A DNA stretch of 64,000 bases from NCBI GenBank assembly GCA_950097015.1, contig CATNEN010000002.1, forward strand, positions 6,899,501-6,963,500, in the 5' to 3' direction. Positions 45,063-56,869 of this stretch are shown here, one piece after another. How positions within the stretch are numbered: position 1 is the stretch's first letter; each line of letters starts with the position of its first letter. The notes under the pieces were generated by a model. It saw only the letters and a list, made by a program, of their open reading frames with translations. It ran no database searches and was not told the DNA's origin. Source of the stretch: Macrostomum hystrix. Taxonomy: Eukaryota > Platyhelminthes > Macrostomidae. The translations under genes were made by a program, and so were the position numbers.

Positions 45063-45290
45063 ATGGGGTGAGTGGGAGAGCGGCCTAACGCGCTTGCCTC
45101 TCGCGCCCGGAGATCGATGCTACGGCGAGTCGACATTTTATTTGAGGTGCAACCGCAGACAGAAGGCTTTGGATGAGAAAGTCAGGGCAGATGTACACAC
45201 ACCAGTGTTTGTGAGTGCTAAGAAGTCAGCGGAATGGGCAGCTGAATTGCCTACTATTTGAATTGCGGGTCTACTGTCACCAAATGATGT
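45063..45290 (+). repeat. tRNA-derived SINE, family A, copy 4 (in a SETD2-like intron)
   Basis: The head GGGTGAGTGGGAGAGCGGCC with ACGCGCTTGCCTCTCGCGCC is present; the middle is deleted; the GATGAGAAAGTCAGGGCAGA segment and the GGGTCTACTGTCACCAAATG end are present. It is antisense to the host gene. Confidence 0.8.
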
Positions 45291-46002
45291 GTCTTCAGCC
45301 CCTTTAACAGTAGACCACGGGTACCCATCTTTTTGCTCTTGAAGATTCAAAAATTTAAAGCTTCTAAAACATTAAGCGATTCCCATCGGAGTGTCTGGTG
45401 GGAAGAACCACAAATATAGGCATAATATATCTGCTAACAAAATCTCATCATGTAACCATGTTAACGGTATCATTGCTAACTTCTTTGGAATGATAAAATC
45501 GTTAATATTTTAATTTCTGAACCAATATAGCTAGTAGATTCGCCAAAGAAGTTATACAGAGCAATGTTACTTATTCTTGTCACCAGGGTCTTAGACAAGA
45601 ATCGCTGAATATCTCGACGATGATTAAGTCTGACGGCTTTAAAGGTTAACTCATCGAAAAGGACGGAAATGTAGATCCCTAAATGGTGGATTTTTACGAA
45701 AAGTAAGTCATTCGGTTTGGGAGCGATCGTGAAGTAGGCATTTGGTATTTGAAATACACCCAGGGGAAAAAATGACGTGGCATTTCTACGGCTAACGAAA
45801 TGCCGAAACGTCGCTAAAGAATTTCACGTAACAGAGTCGCTTGCGGCGCTGTAGAGAAGTTTGGAGTCGCTCAAGAAGCGCTTCGGTGGTAAATAAGGCC
45901 TTTAAAACTAATTTTCAATCGTTCAAGAAACGGCGCAAGTAAAAAGCTTAAAGCGAGCAAAAAAAGACGAAGGAAGAACAAAGCAAGCGTCCCGGAACTC
46001 AC

Positions 46003-48912
46003 CTGCACCAGCAGGCGCACCAGGCTGCGAGCATCGTCAGCTGACTGCAGGCCTTCAAGCCGCAGCAGTCTGGCAACCTGGCGATCCCTAGCTGCGAAAT
46101 CGCGGGCCTGCACCCGATCCTGCAGCTGCTGACTGCGGCTGCCCATCACGCCGGTGCAGTTCGGGCTGTTGCAGTAGCACTTCTGCAGCTCCCTGCCGTA
46201 CTGCACGAATCCGTAGTCGACTGTCACCTCCTCCCCGGCCGGTATGTCGCGCAAGGCAAAGAATCCAACCCGCTGTTCCCTAGCAACCGTCCATTTTTGA
46301 ATATCGGAGTTTGGCGCGCAGCTGTGGTTGGCGAATCTAGCCCAGTTACCCATTGCGCCAGCGTCAATGATGACATCCGACTCCAGCGACATAAAGTAGT
46401 GATGCGGACAGCCACTCTTCTCATAAGCTACTATTCGTCGTTTAAACTGCGAGAAGTCTATGACTTCGCCAACGTACTCGATGAGGAAAGCGCCAGCTGG
46501 CACATCGGCGGTTGTTTTCAAGCCCCAGCCTTTGGCCGGACCGGCATAAAATGGGGTCAGGGGTGCGTAGCGCCGGTTAGCGAACTGATTGTTGGTGCAG
46601 TAGCTGCCGCAGCCGCACTTGTCAGTGCATTCAATCTGCAACAGGCGGTTCATGCAATCGTCTGTGCAGGCTTCGTAATCCTCGGTTAGCTGGCCTTCAT
46701 CAGTTGGCAGAACGCAGTCGCAGGCCCAGGCACGAAAAGTAAGCTTTGGCTGGCTGCGGCGATAAACATTCGCATCGATGTGCTCGTATTTGGGACGCGG
46801 TGGGCCGCCCGGCTCACATCCGGGAAAGCTGCTAATCTGGCTAGCGGCCTCGTCAGCAACAGGAGAGCCGGAGGGCTCACCCGACCTCAGCGGCTGGTCA
46901 GATTTGGAAGGACTGCACTTCTTTGATTTCTCTGATTTGAAAGCCTTGTCGATGTCTTTTTCCGTCATTGGCGGAGTGGCTGAGGCTGCGCTGTCGGAAG
47001 CAACTGGAGAATCGGACGGCAGCTCCACAGCCGGTTGAAACTGTTCAAGAAAATAAGCAAATGTTGAATGCGGCTTTAAACATTTTGCAAGTTCTGGACC
47101 AACTTGACCATTTTTTATTTTCTCCTGATCGCTATTACCAGATGAATTGGCTGCAAATTGCTTGCTAAAGAATTGGCGATAACGAGACAGCTGATCGTCA
47201 ATTTGCGGCTTTTCGATGGCAACCTGCTGCTGAGGAGTAGGCGCCTGTGCTGGGGGTGGAGGCGGCGGAGGAGGTGGCGGTGGGGGCGGTATAGGTGGCG
47301 GAGGCGGGACGGAAGCTTCTTCACAGTCGGGCGGATCAAGTTGTGGATAGTGCGACTCCATGGCCTGAGGCTGCGCGTACATATAGGCTGCGCCGTAATC
47401 TGAGCTATACGAGACAGGATCGACAGTGGCCTGGAAGTCATTCAGGTAGACATGACCCGGGTAGTCCGCCAGCTGCTGCTGCTGATAAACGTCAAAGGGG
47501 TATTGAGTATGCAAGTAGCCAATCGGAGGAGGTGGCTGCTGCATGTAGAAGCTGGCATACATGCTAGCTGCCTCTATTGGATTTGGCGGCAGAGTTTGCA
47601 TTCCAAAATTAGCCACCATATCTCCAGTAACAACACTAGTTGCCTCAGCTGATCGACGCGGTTCCATCATTATCGGCTTGACGTCAGCTGACGAAGTCGA
47701 CGCTCCACTAGATAATGACCTAGATGTCGATGAAGACACGGACGACGACCGCGCTGTTCGTCGATTGTACCTTCGATAGCTTGGCCTGGGTGATTTTCGG
47801 CGACGGTTAAAAGACGCCGATCGACTTCGACGACGTAGGGATGGACGTTGGACGCGAGACGGTGACTTTGGCCTGGGCCCAGATCGAGACCGTCGACCCG
47901 ATTGCCTAATCAACTTAGACCTTTTCCTCGATGTTGACCTTGACTTCCTTCTTAGACTTGTTTGTTGTCTAGATCTTGATCTTCTCAACCTGGTTTGCTG
48001 TTTCGAAAAAGAATTCGACCTGGACCTCGAGTTTGAACCTCGCCTAATTTTGCGCCTGGCAGTTGATCTTGATCTTGACTTTGACCTCCATCGCCGTCTC
48101 GACCTTGACCCAGATTTCGATCTTCGCCAAGCCCTTGGTCTTGAAATCGATCTAGATCTCGACTTTGGCTTGGATCGCCGTCTCGGACGAGATCTACGCC
48201 TCAATCGCTCTTTTGAATTCGAACGCGACTTTGATTTTAACCTTTCGTGACGCCTTGATCTAGACTGTGATGTTTGCCTGGAGTGCGACCGAGAGTTTGA
48301 CCTAGGTTTGAATCTTCGCTCTGCACTTCTAGACTTAAGCCTTTGCCTACTTTCCGCCGATTTCGCGTTCAAATGCTTATTACAGTGATCCTTCTTGACA
48401 AAGTTTTTAATCTCTTGTCTAGGTTGTGCCACAGCTGCTCTTTGATCCGATGGCGAGTCTCTTTGCTTGCTTATCATCTTCTTATTCTGTTCTTTTGCAT
48501 TAGAACCATTGTGTGCTTTTGCATTAGAACCATTGTGTGCTTTTGCAATAGAAGGTGAAGTCTCTTGATCAGAAATCGAGCTATCCGCCCGGTGTCTGAG
48601 GGCACACTTCAAGCCATTGTGGGCTCTGTCACCACTACGACAGCTACGACTGCGATGTCTGTTGCGCTTGCTTCTGCCCGAGATCTCATGCCGAAGATCA
48701 CACTCATCCAGTTTGCTTGCAGCTGTGCTTTTTCGCTTCCGATCCAAGGTTTCCAAATGTGAGCTATTCTTCAAGTGAACATCGACTGTAGCGTGCCCTG
48801 ATTTGCTATGTTTCGCGACTGTCTTGATGGAATCAGGCGAAGATCTCTTTGTTTTAGACTCGCTTTGCTGATTTGAAGAATGATTTTCTGGTTTAGACAA
48901 TTTGGTATCCAT
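46003..48912 (-). CDS. SETD2: SETD2-like H3K36 methyltransferase, large first exon with SET domain
   Basis: 970 codons from ATG at 48912 to the donor CAG|GTGAGT. The order is: charged N-terminus; Arg/Ser-rich region (about residues 180-400, many RSRS repeats); Pro/Tyr-rich region with a poly-Pro run (about 540-560); AWS zinc domain (CDCVLPTDEG, CMNRLLQIEC, CGCGSYC, about 725-780); SET domain (KGWGLKTTADVPAGAFLIEY, GEVIDFSQFKRR, RFANHSCAPN, VTVDYGFVQYG, about 785-905); and post-SET CYCNSPNC. The AWS-SET-post-SET order and the QKWTV…RVGFF signature place it with SETD2/Set2, which trimethylates histone H3 Lys36 during elongation. NHSC and the GEV/DY pockets are intact, so activity is expected. 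The long RS domain in the N-terminus is unusual in extent. Downstream exons are at 44402, 43130 and 40892. Confidence 0.88.
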
Positions 48913-49600
48913 TTTTTGATGCAGTGGACATTGTGCAATTCAGAAAGCCAAATTATTTGATAAACCTATAGCTAACAAAAAATCCACTGACAGCAACTTA
49001 TTTGTGGCAATGCCAAGGCCTAAGTAAAGTGATACTTGCTTTACCAGAGCACCAAATTGTGGCTTGAGGTCTGAAATAGTAAAAATTATAATTTAAAGGC
49101 ATAAATTCTAATAGAATATATTTAAACAGTACAGAAGTCATTTGAATTCAAAGTACAGGTGCTTCTAAAAATTAGTAAAATTCTGAACAACTAGCCTTAC
49201 AAAATTTATAGAAATTATTCTTTTTGACATACATGTTCAATATTGCTTTAATTTTATATAGAAGCATATGTACATAATGTACCTCAGATAAAATGCTTTT
49301 ATGTGATATTATGCTACAGGCCTTTTGACATATCGTTTTTGCTATAGGCGCTTTATACATTCATAACTGAAGTGGATCTATCTAGTATTTTATGCTGATA
49401 TTGTCAAGTTTGCCATATTACTATTATCATAGTACCATGGTAATAAAATACTTTAAAATGGTACCATGCTGAATTAGCTTATGTTTAAGAATCAAGATAA
49501 ATATGCTCTAGATCTTAAAGATCCTTTCTAATCTCCAGAGTCTAGACTTAGTATATGGCTATAGGCCTAATACTAGTATAATTCTTAGAATAAGTATTAG
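48913..49600. other. 5' flank of the SETD2-like gene
   Basis: AT-rich with no clear TATA box. An out-of-frame ATG lies 19 bases upstream of the chosen start at 48912. No other feature seen. Confidence 0.4.
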
Positions 49601-50761
49601 TACAAGGGGTGTTGCAAAAGTTTCCAGACTGTGGATCTTGTGCAAGAATGAAATGTCCAAATGAGCTGAAATTTTCCTCAATACCTCTTACACATATGCT
49701 CTATTGAATGGTAAAGCAGCATAACAATTAAACATACGGAACAAAAACTTATAGCCATTAAATACATGTACACATTAATTTTTTAATACAATTGGAAAAT
49801 CATTTGACTAACACCAATAATTCAATAAGAACAAGGGTTCCAGACTTGCTGATTAGGGAAAGGTAATTTTAAAGTTTATTACCATAAAAGATAAAGCAGC
49901 TAAGCATAAGCCATAGACATTTTTGTTATTTTTTCATGTCATTTGGGAAGTGCAAGAAATCAATCAAAGCACAGAGTGACTTCCACTTCTCAGCTAATAT
50001 TTTTTTACTTACTCAAACAAATTGATAAATCAGCCAAAAATATGTTTGAATTAGGACCAAGAGAAAGAGTAACCAATTATGGATTTTTCCTTGCATGCAG
50101 GCTTACAACAAGTAAATCACTTAGCCTATAATCCAGACCTTGCCATCACTGACCTACATCTGTTTGATCTAATGAAGATGTCCATCCAAGGCAAAGTTGT
50201 TACCACATGTGAGCAGGTTATTATTGCTGACAAAAACACTACATCATCTGGATGCAACATTCTGAGAGACTGGCTTGAATAAACTTGAAAGAAACATAAA
50301 AGTTTGCAGATTGTATTTAAAAAATCATGTGTACATGTTTTAAATGGCTATACATTTTGTTTATCTAAAAAAATATATACTGGTATGTCTAATTACTATG
50401 TTGCTTTATAATTCAATAAAGCAGGTGTTTAAAGGGTAGTGGGCCATATTCATGAAGGTGGCACTGTGCACTAGAACAGTTTTTGGGGCACAAACTGTGC
50501 ACCATGTGTACACTGCATATGCAAACATTGCCAAGGACCACTATGTGAGCCATGTTATAATGCACCATGTTGTGCCAAAGACCACTGTGTGCCATGATTG
50601 TATGCTGAGTATGCTGGGTACCACTGGTGTGCACTGGAATTTTCCATGACAAATGCCACCTTCCTTACTATAGGTAGTGAGTTCATGAGCTCAGAGCTCA
50701 TTTGGACATTCCATTCCTACATAGCAACCAGAGTCCAAAAACTTTTGTAACACCCCTTGTA
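49601..50761 (+). mobile_element. degenerate mariner-like transposon
   Basis: Inverted termini of about 65 bp begin CAAGGGGTGTTRCAAAAG at 49603 and at 50759 (reverse), flanked on both sides by the TA duplication expected of Tc1/mariner. Inside, 50100-50200 (+) still encodes AYNPDLAITDLHLFDLMK, the transposase block around the last catalytic Asp (YSPDLAPxD in active relatives). The rest of the transposase is lost. The element also contains a nested inverted-repeat insertion at 50440-50675. Confidence 0.85.
50440..50675. mobile_element. MITE, GGAAGGTGGC family, nested in the mariner copy
   Basis: The left end GGGCCATATTCATGAAGGTG and the right end (reverse) CCTATAGTAAGGAAGGTGGC are inverted repeats. 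GTGCACTGGAA next to the right end is related to GTACGCTGGAA in the 51900-52844 element. The insert is about 236 bp. Confidence 0.7.
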
Positions 50762-51899
50762 TAAGTAATGCTAACTAGGTTTTTTAGGTCTTTAAACTCC
50801 TAATCCTAACCTCATTTTAATTCTATTAGTGTTGGCCCTAGGTCCAAGATCAATAAAACAGCTAAATATCTCAGATCCACATCTTTATGTTAAAGTATTA
50901 TTTAAATACAATAAATAGGCCTACATTATTGTACTGCCTATTAGCACAATGCTATTCTACAATCATTGCAATCTATTTGTATCTCACTCATACATGCGCA
51001 ACCTCCCAAATCTTAGCCGGCCGCGCAACTTAGTTTTTGCTCTTATTTGCGACTTAGTTCATTTCATTGCTCTATTTACGACCTAGTTTGCTCTCATTTG
51101 CTCTCTTTTTCTCTCCCCTTTTTCCTTTTCTTCACACCTTCCTTTTTTGTCCTTTGGTCCCCCCTTTGATTTTTTTGCGCTTGGTCTATTGGTTTTTGCG
51201 ACTTACCTTGCTTGGCCCTCGTTTCACCTGGCCGGTTCGGCCAGGTCGGCCAAGTATTGCGCATGTATGATCTCACTTAAAAAATAGTACTAGCTATCTA
51301 GTCACAACTGCATGGCCCAAAAATTTGACTTAGTGGAGAAATACTTTCTACCTCTATCTACAGAAGCAGAGAGAAAATGCTCTCATTAGCAGGCAAGCAA
51401 TGTCTCCCCTATGCTGGCCATATGCCGAAGAAAATTGACATGTTTTCCTCATTCTATGCCAAATTATGCAAAGTGGAAAAGGCCCCAAAGTTTTTTGCCA
51501 AATTATGCAATCAGAAAAGGGTGCCTAGGATTTAGAAAAAATATAAAATAGCATTACTATAATGCTTTAAATTTATGACTAACCAAAAATTGGTATAATG
51601 ACAAAGAACAAAAAGATGAGCAATAAAATATGATATGTAAAGTTTTGTCTAAGAAGCTCTGTTAAAAACAACAACAAAAATTAATGTAAAGTTAATGAAT
51701 TTACATTAAAAAAATATACTGCATACTTGGCAACCAAAATTGTATCATAACAAAGTCAACAACTTATTTCTTACTCTATCCAAAGTCTAAACTTTGGATA
51801 GAGTAAGTTTTGCTACAGTTAATTTACAACATTTAACTGTAAATATAGGCCTATGCCAATGCTTTTGTTTGGACATTTTACAACAAATAGGGCCTATGT
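50762..51899. other. interval without a recognised gene
   Basis: A pyrimidine-rich run at 51090-51180 and, just after it, GGCCGGTTCGGCC-type palindromic GC-rich sequence at 51230-51250. No coding signal. Confidence 0.4.
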
Positions 51900-52844
51900 C
51901 CCATAGTCAGGAAGGTGGCATGTGTACGCTGGAATGAAATTCAGGCAGGGCTACCTATGTATGCCAAATGTAACCATATGTACGCCGAATATACCGTAAT
52001 GCACGCCGAATATACCGTAATGCACCCATGCACGCCGATTAGTTAATTGTTTATCGGCTTATTAGGACACTGAATGGACACCGATGAACGGACATCGCGA
52101 GTCCTGAGTGCAGCGCCGGTCGATAACTTTGCTGATGTCATACTTGTCAGCACCTCGACCTCTAGAGCCATTTGAATTCAGAATTTTGAGTTTGCAGCAA
52201 CAGAGTAAGCCAGTAAAGCCAAAGGTGGTAATTAATACAATTTAGCAGATTCAGACATTCATTCTGCTTCTAACATTGTCGACATCACGACATGTATCCG
52301 TGTATGGTGTATTATAATAAAGTAAAAACCTTCCGTTGCATCGAATATTCGACAAGTTTGGTTGTTATACTATACCAACAAGTTTAGTCTTTTTTAATTT
52401 TTTAACTGAAGATGTTAAAATTACCATTTTAAACTATTTTATGTCATTTTAACTTATTTTAACTCATTACAACCAATTTTTTGGTTGGTGTAAGTCTGGC
52501 GTAAGTGCCAAAAAATGTTGGATTTTTCCTCTGGCGTAAGTCCAGCATGATCCGGACTATGGCTCATTCTAAGCAACTCGAACACACCCAAAGATTACCG
52601 TCAAGTTTTGGCACAGATTTGAATAAGAATATATGGTAGACATAATAGAGAATTAGCACTGCCTCATATGCCAACCTTATATCCCATATCATGCCACATA
52701 TTTGCGGCGTACATGGCATATGCTAAATGTACGCCAACTGTTGCAAGGCAGACCAAATGTATGCCGAATGTACGCCGAATATCTTTGGCTATGCCTATGC
52801 ACGCTGGAATTTTCGACGAAAAAGGCCACCTTCCTGACTATGGG
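51900..52844. mobile_element. MITE, GGAAGGTGGC family, longer copy
   Basis: The terminal inverted repeats are CCCATAGTCAGGAAGGTGG at 51900-51920 and its reverse at 52824-52844. Just inside both ends are repeats of TGTACGCCGAAT and related words. The central 600 bases have no transposase-like frame. Length 945 bp. Confidence 0.75.
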
Positions 52845-52934
52845 CTATGCCAATGTGATTTTGGTGTCCAAGTTTAAAATTTTTGGTATAAATTATATGA
52901 TACAATGATAATAATAATAATAATAATAATTGCA

Positions 52935-53278
52935 GGACGGCTGCCGGCAATGACACATAGTTTGGTGACACTAGACCCGCAGCCAGCGAGGAGGCAATTC
53001 TGCCCATTTCACTGACTCCTAAGCACACATGCATACAGATACCGTACGCAGGCATATGCTCACAGGTGTGTACATCTGCCCTGACTTTCTCATCGTCAGG
53101 CTGTGTACACTTGAACTGTGCCTTGGAGGTTGGCCCTCAAGGGCGTAAATTGCACGAAAAGCCCCCAAGCCTTCTCTCCATGGCTGCGCCCCAAATAAAT
53201 GTGGCCTCGCCATGGAATCGAACTTAGGGACTGTGGTGCGAGTGGCAAACGCGTTAACCGCTCTGCCACCGACCCCCT
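52935..53278 (-). repeat. tRNA-derived SINE, family A, copy 5
   Basis: The best-preserved head of the family on the minus strand: GTGGCAGAGCGGTTAACGCG, later AAGTTCGATTCC. The body and end match the other copies. A TAA repeat adjoins its 3' end at 52905-52930, as is common at SINE tails. Confidence 0.9.
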
Positions 53279-55032
53279 ATGATACAATGATACAATATGA
53301 TCAGCAGGTAGGCCTAACCAATGTACTACAAGCAGAGAAATAGGCCTCCTTTGCTTCCTTTTAGCAAAGAACCAAGGCCCCCTTTAACAGAGAACAAATG
53401 AGTCAAATGACAATTTAGCAGAGTCTAACCCCTCCTTTAGCTAAGAAAATTTTCCTTTTTTTCTTTGTCCAACCCAAATGGACAGCCAAAATCAGGGACA
53501 AGACAATTCAGTCATAGATAATTCAGCAATGGACATGTAAGTAACAAGAAATATTTGCATTAGTAGGCCTAACACTATCACTCAGTACATTTAGGTAAGA
53601 CACTGAGACATTTAGGTAACAAAAAAGTTTAACCTGTCTGTTATGTAGATTTAATTCTATGCAAACTATTTAGTGCTTTTTAATCTCATCAAAGACAGAT
53701 AGATAGACATAAAGACAAAGACAAAAAACTGACCTTACATAAGAGACTTAGTATAATTGAATAAATATATGGAATTGGAATAGAATAGTGGATGGAGTAT
53801 ATTTGGAAGGAATTGAGAGAGTTCCAGAGGGGATGAAATCGATGGATGCACAGCACAACAGCATAGCCTACAGAGGCAAGGCAACAAGTTTCTAGAAAGA
53901 AGCCTTTATTTTATCAATTGAATGCAGTGCATATAGAACTTCAAAGTAAAAAATGAAATAGGTAGTGAAAAACGAATATATTCTGACATCTATTAACTTG
54001 CTTTTTTAGTTTTGGGACTGAATATTCATGGTCATGTTGGCATTTACATCTAGTAGATACATGTTAATACGTGAATCGTGAAGTACGTGAAACTTGGAAT
54101 GAATTCTCAACTTCCAGAAAATAAAGGAGTAAAACTTTATTTATTCCTGTTACATATTATTCTTCCCGAACCCTATTTCAGTTCACATTTTGCATTCCTA
54201 CCAATAAAATCTGCTTCTAATATTCTCTCACTTTACCAGAAATAAAAATAAATATAAATAAAACTTCTTCACGTATTTTTAGACTGCTTTAAAACATATT
54301 TTAAAATATGTTCTGGTTGCATGCTCGAATTCGAGCAGGCCAACTGCCCCAGACCCGCCTACTATCGTCACCGCATTGCTACCAGAGAGGAGTGTGCTTG
54401 CCGTCTATGTGAAGGACCTGTAGACCAGTTCTACGTCCTTTATTCTTCCCAGCTCCCGGCTTCTACTTACCAAATTCAGAATCAAAAGTTTTGATAACCT
54501 CACAATGGTGCCGAAGTGGTGAAAAATGAGGGCGTTTGAATGGCGCAACTTTTAAGCGGCACCCCGCCTACAACAACAACGACAAGTCAAAGATGCAGTA
54601 TCAGATGGCGCGCCACAGAGCCAGCGTGTGAACAAAGTCCGCCTCGTTGGCTGTATAGTGTTTGGCGCCCCGGCGTCGCTTATATTTTAGCTGGCAGTCG
54701 ACATAGCGGAGGGTCCGAGCATGGCCACGCCTGAACTGGCCCTGCAAGGTGAGCAGCAGAACTCCTGGACACGTTGGCGGCAGTAATTTTCAGCCACATT
54801 GGCCCGCTAGTCGAAGTCGACGCAAGGACAACTGAAGTTACGCTATACTCGTATATAGGAATAATTCAGTTGTTCTTGAGTCGATGCTGGCGCAGGATGG
54901 TGTAGCCGTGTCATCGTCCACGACTCGGCGACGGCGTTGTACAGCAGGACGGGAATTTCGAGGAAAAAATTATTAGAGACAATCTCCACCACTTTAAAAG
55001 TTCGAATATTATAAATTACTTAAATATTGAAT
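53279..55032. other. interval without a recognised gene
   Basis: At 54330-54490 (+) a frame with HRIATREECACRLCEGPV looks like the C-terminal zinc-knuckle-like end of a LINE reverse transcriptase, but it is too short to be sure. CACAATGGTGCCGAAGTGG at about 54500 resembles an LTR end plus primer site. Otherwise nothing. Confidence 0.3.
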
Positions 55033-55201
55033 TGTAAGGTATCGTCCATCTACGCTATGTACATTCTCGCATGTGCATCGTGCAACGTACGTGCTGGGGT
55101 GCGTGTCGGAGCCACCCCAAAGCTTTCAAATATAAACCTGCAGTCAGCTTAGGCTGTCTCTCATATGGGCTTCGTGCCTACCTAAACGCTATAGTCTTAC
55201 A
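55033..55201 (+). repeat. 5' LTR of a Ty3/gypsy-like retrotransposon
   Basis: 169 bp bounded by the perfect inverted ends TGTAAG (55033) and CTTACA (55196-55201). It contains AAATATAAACC as a TATA-like box near 55127. It is directly followed by the primer-binding site. Confidence 0.8.
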
Positions 55202-55202
55202 T

Positions 55203-55215
55203 TGGTGGCAGCGGT
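55203..55215 (+). other. primer-binding site, tRNA-Leu-like
   Basis: TGGTGGCAGCGGT starts one base after the LTR. It is complementary to a 3' tRNA end …ACCGCTGCCACCA, of the kind used by Ty3/gypsy elements primed by leucine tRNA. Confidence 0.7.
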
Positions 55216-55242
55216 AACTCAGCTTGATAATCTCAACTCACC

Positions 55243-56360
55243 ATGGCATCCAAAGAAAATGCACTTTTACCGCCGAAGTTTTCTGGCTCTGCAGATATTG
55301 ATGTGAACATGTGGCTGCAGATGTTCGAGGACTTCGCTGCTGATTCCGGCTGGGACGACAGGAAAATGGCGTCCAAAATCAAGTTGCTTCTGAACGGAGA
55401 AGCAATGTGTTCGTCTGGGACCTCAAGGACGACCAGAAGACGAGCTACAAAAGCATCAAGGAGCAGCTGACGACTTTCTACAGCAGCAAGGAGAATGCAT
55501 TCCGCGCCATGACTGAGCTGAAGAGCAGGAAGCGACAGCCAGGAGAGTCTCTTAGAGAGCTGTGCTTCTCGCTCAAGCTGCTGCACCGCAAAGCCCGCCC
55601 AAACCACAGCCAAGACGTCAGAAATCAGGAGGTGAGGCACCGACTGCTGACGCTGTTACCAAGGGACATCCGAGAGTCGTTGCTGAAGCAGCCCGACTGC
55701 AACGAAACAGTCCGGAGGCGCTGGCGGACCGCGTCACAGCGCTGGAGAGCATCGGCTGCAACAAAGGCGCCTCCACGACCGTAGCGGCAACTACAGCGGC
55801 CAATCCGATGGCAGATCAGCTAGCGCGAAAAAAATTGGTTCAGTCAGTCAAGAAAACTAGTCAAAAAGTATTAAAACTGTGCGAGATAGAAATCAGGTGG
55901 TCTCCGAGTGCGTGCCGAGCGCCTCGGCTCAGCGGTAGGTGGTTCATCAAGCAGATCTGCCCAGGCCTTCCGGCCTGTTGTCATCTTCAGCAGGCTGCAC
56001 CGGCACGGGAGCAGGAGCAACTCATAAGAGCTGGCCGCCACTGTTGCGACCATCGGCATGCGAGGAGGACAGCGCAGCGGAGGAAGAGGACGAGGCGGCA
56101 CCCGAGTTCGAGGTAGCGGCCGAGGCAAGTGTTTTAATTGCCAGCAGACCGGGCACTTCGATGCACAGTGTCCAGTCCGGCAGCTCAAATCAGCTCAGCC
56201 TCAAGTCTGCGCTCGCTGCCACGGCAAAGGGCATCGGGACGAGGTCTGCCCGACACCGACTTCGGGAAACTTCTGAGGACTGGTGACTGCGGGCCATCAC
56301 CAGCCCTGCTTAGCAAGGCCCAAGCCGCTTCAATTTTCGTTCCCGGAAAAATCGCTGATC
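55243..56360 (+). pseudogene. gag: broken gag (and start of protease) of the LTR element
   Basis: The frame starts at ATG 55243 with a gag matrix/capsid-like lead (PPKFSGSADIDVNMWLQMFE). It shifts near 55415 (FVWDLKDDQKTSYKSIKEQL, ELKSRKRQPGESLRELCFSL) and again near 55710. Two CCHC zinc knuckles follow in one frame at 56125-56260 (CFNCQQTGHFDAQC and CARCHGKGHRDEVC). A last fragment, ASIFVPGKIADQPCRM, looks like the start of the protease but is cut off before its active site by the inverted-repeat element at 56380. No reverse transcriptase, integrase or 3' LTR is present. The frameshifts and the truncation make it non-functional. Confidence 0.8.
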
Positions 56361-56379
56361 AACCATGCCGCATGGTTTT

Positions 56380-56746
56380 CCGCATGGTTTTCCGCATAGT
56401 TTTTTTTCCCTATATGTTATATGTTTTTTTGCTATATGTTATCATAGACAACCATATCATACAAGTTAATGTCACATGCTACTACAGACAACTATAATAC
56501 AAGATTATATGATACTAGGTCATATCTTACCAGATCATGCTGGCCCATATCATACCATAACATGCCATATAATACAAAATCATGTCATATGCTAACATAT
56601 AGACTACTTCATCATACAATATTAATACTATACCAGGTCATATCATACCATCCATTAAATTAAATTACAGTTTCACAGTAATTTTTACACCATACAAAAT
56701 TTTTCTTATTTTTACACGAAAAAAAACCGTGCGGAAAACCATGCGG
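56380..56746. mobile_element. 367-bp AT-rich inverted-repeat element at the break of the LTR element
   Basis: The 30-bp termini CCGCATGGTTTTCCGCA + (T/C)(A/G)GTTTTTTTTC occur at 56380 and, inverted, at 56717-56746. An extra copy of CCGCATGGTTTT is present at 56368. The interior is built of CATATCATAC-type words and codes for nothing evident. Confidence 0.7.
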
Positions 56747-56869
56747 TGAAAGACCCACTCATTATTAAATACATTCATGTGAATACGAATAAATAGCTGA
56801 AAATTACACCACGTAGGGAAAATTTGAAAATTATGAAAATATATGTAAATATAAATTATGTTAATATGT

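Noticed and set aside
46315-46345. Apparent loss of a zinc ligand in the SET domain (PNS instead of PNC)
   Set aside because: The post-SET zinc ligand supplied by the SET core is the Cys of NHSC, which is intact.
47158-48558. Plus-strand open frames opposite the SETD2-like exon
   Set aside because: Antisense shadows of the RS- and Pro-rich coding sequence.
54330-54490. LINE reverse-transcriptase C-terminal fragment
   Set aside because: Only about 55 codons with a loose CxxC-like resemblance; not enough to call.
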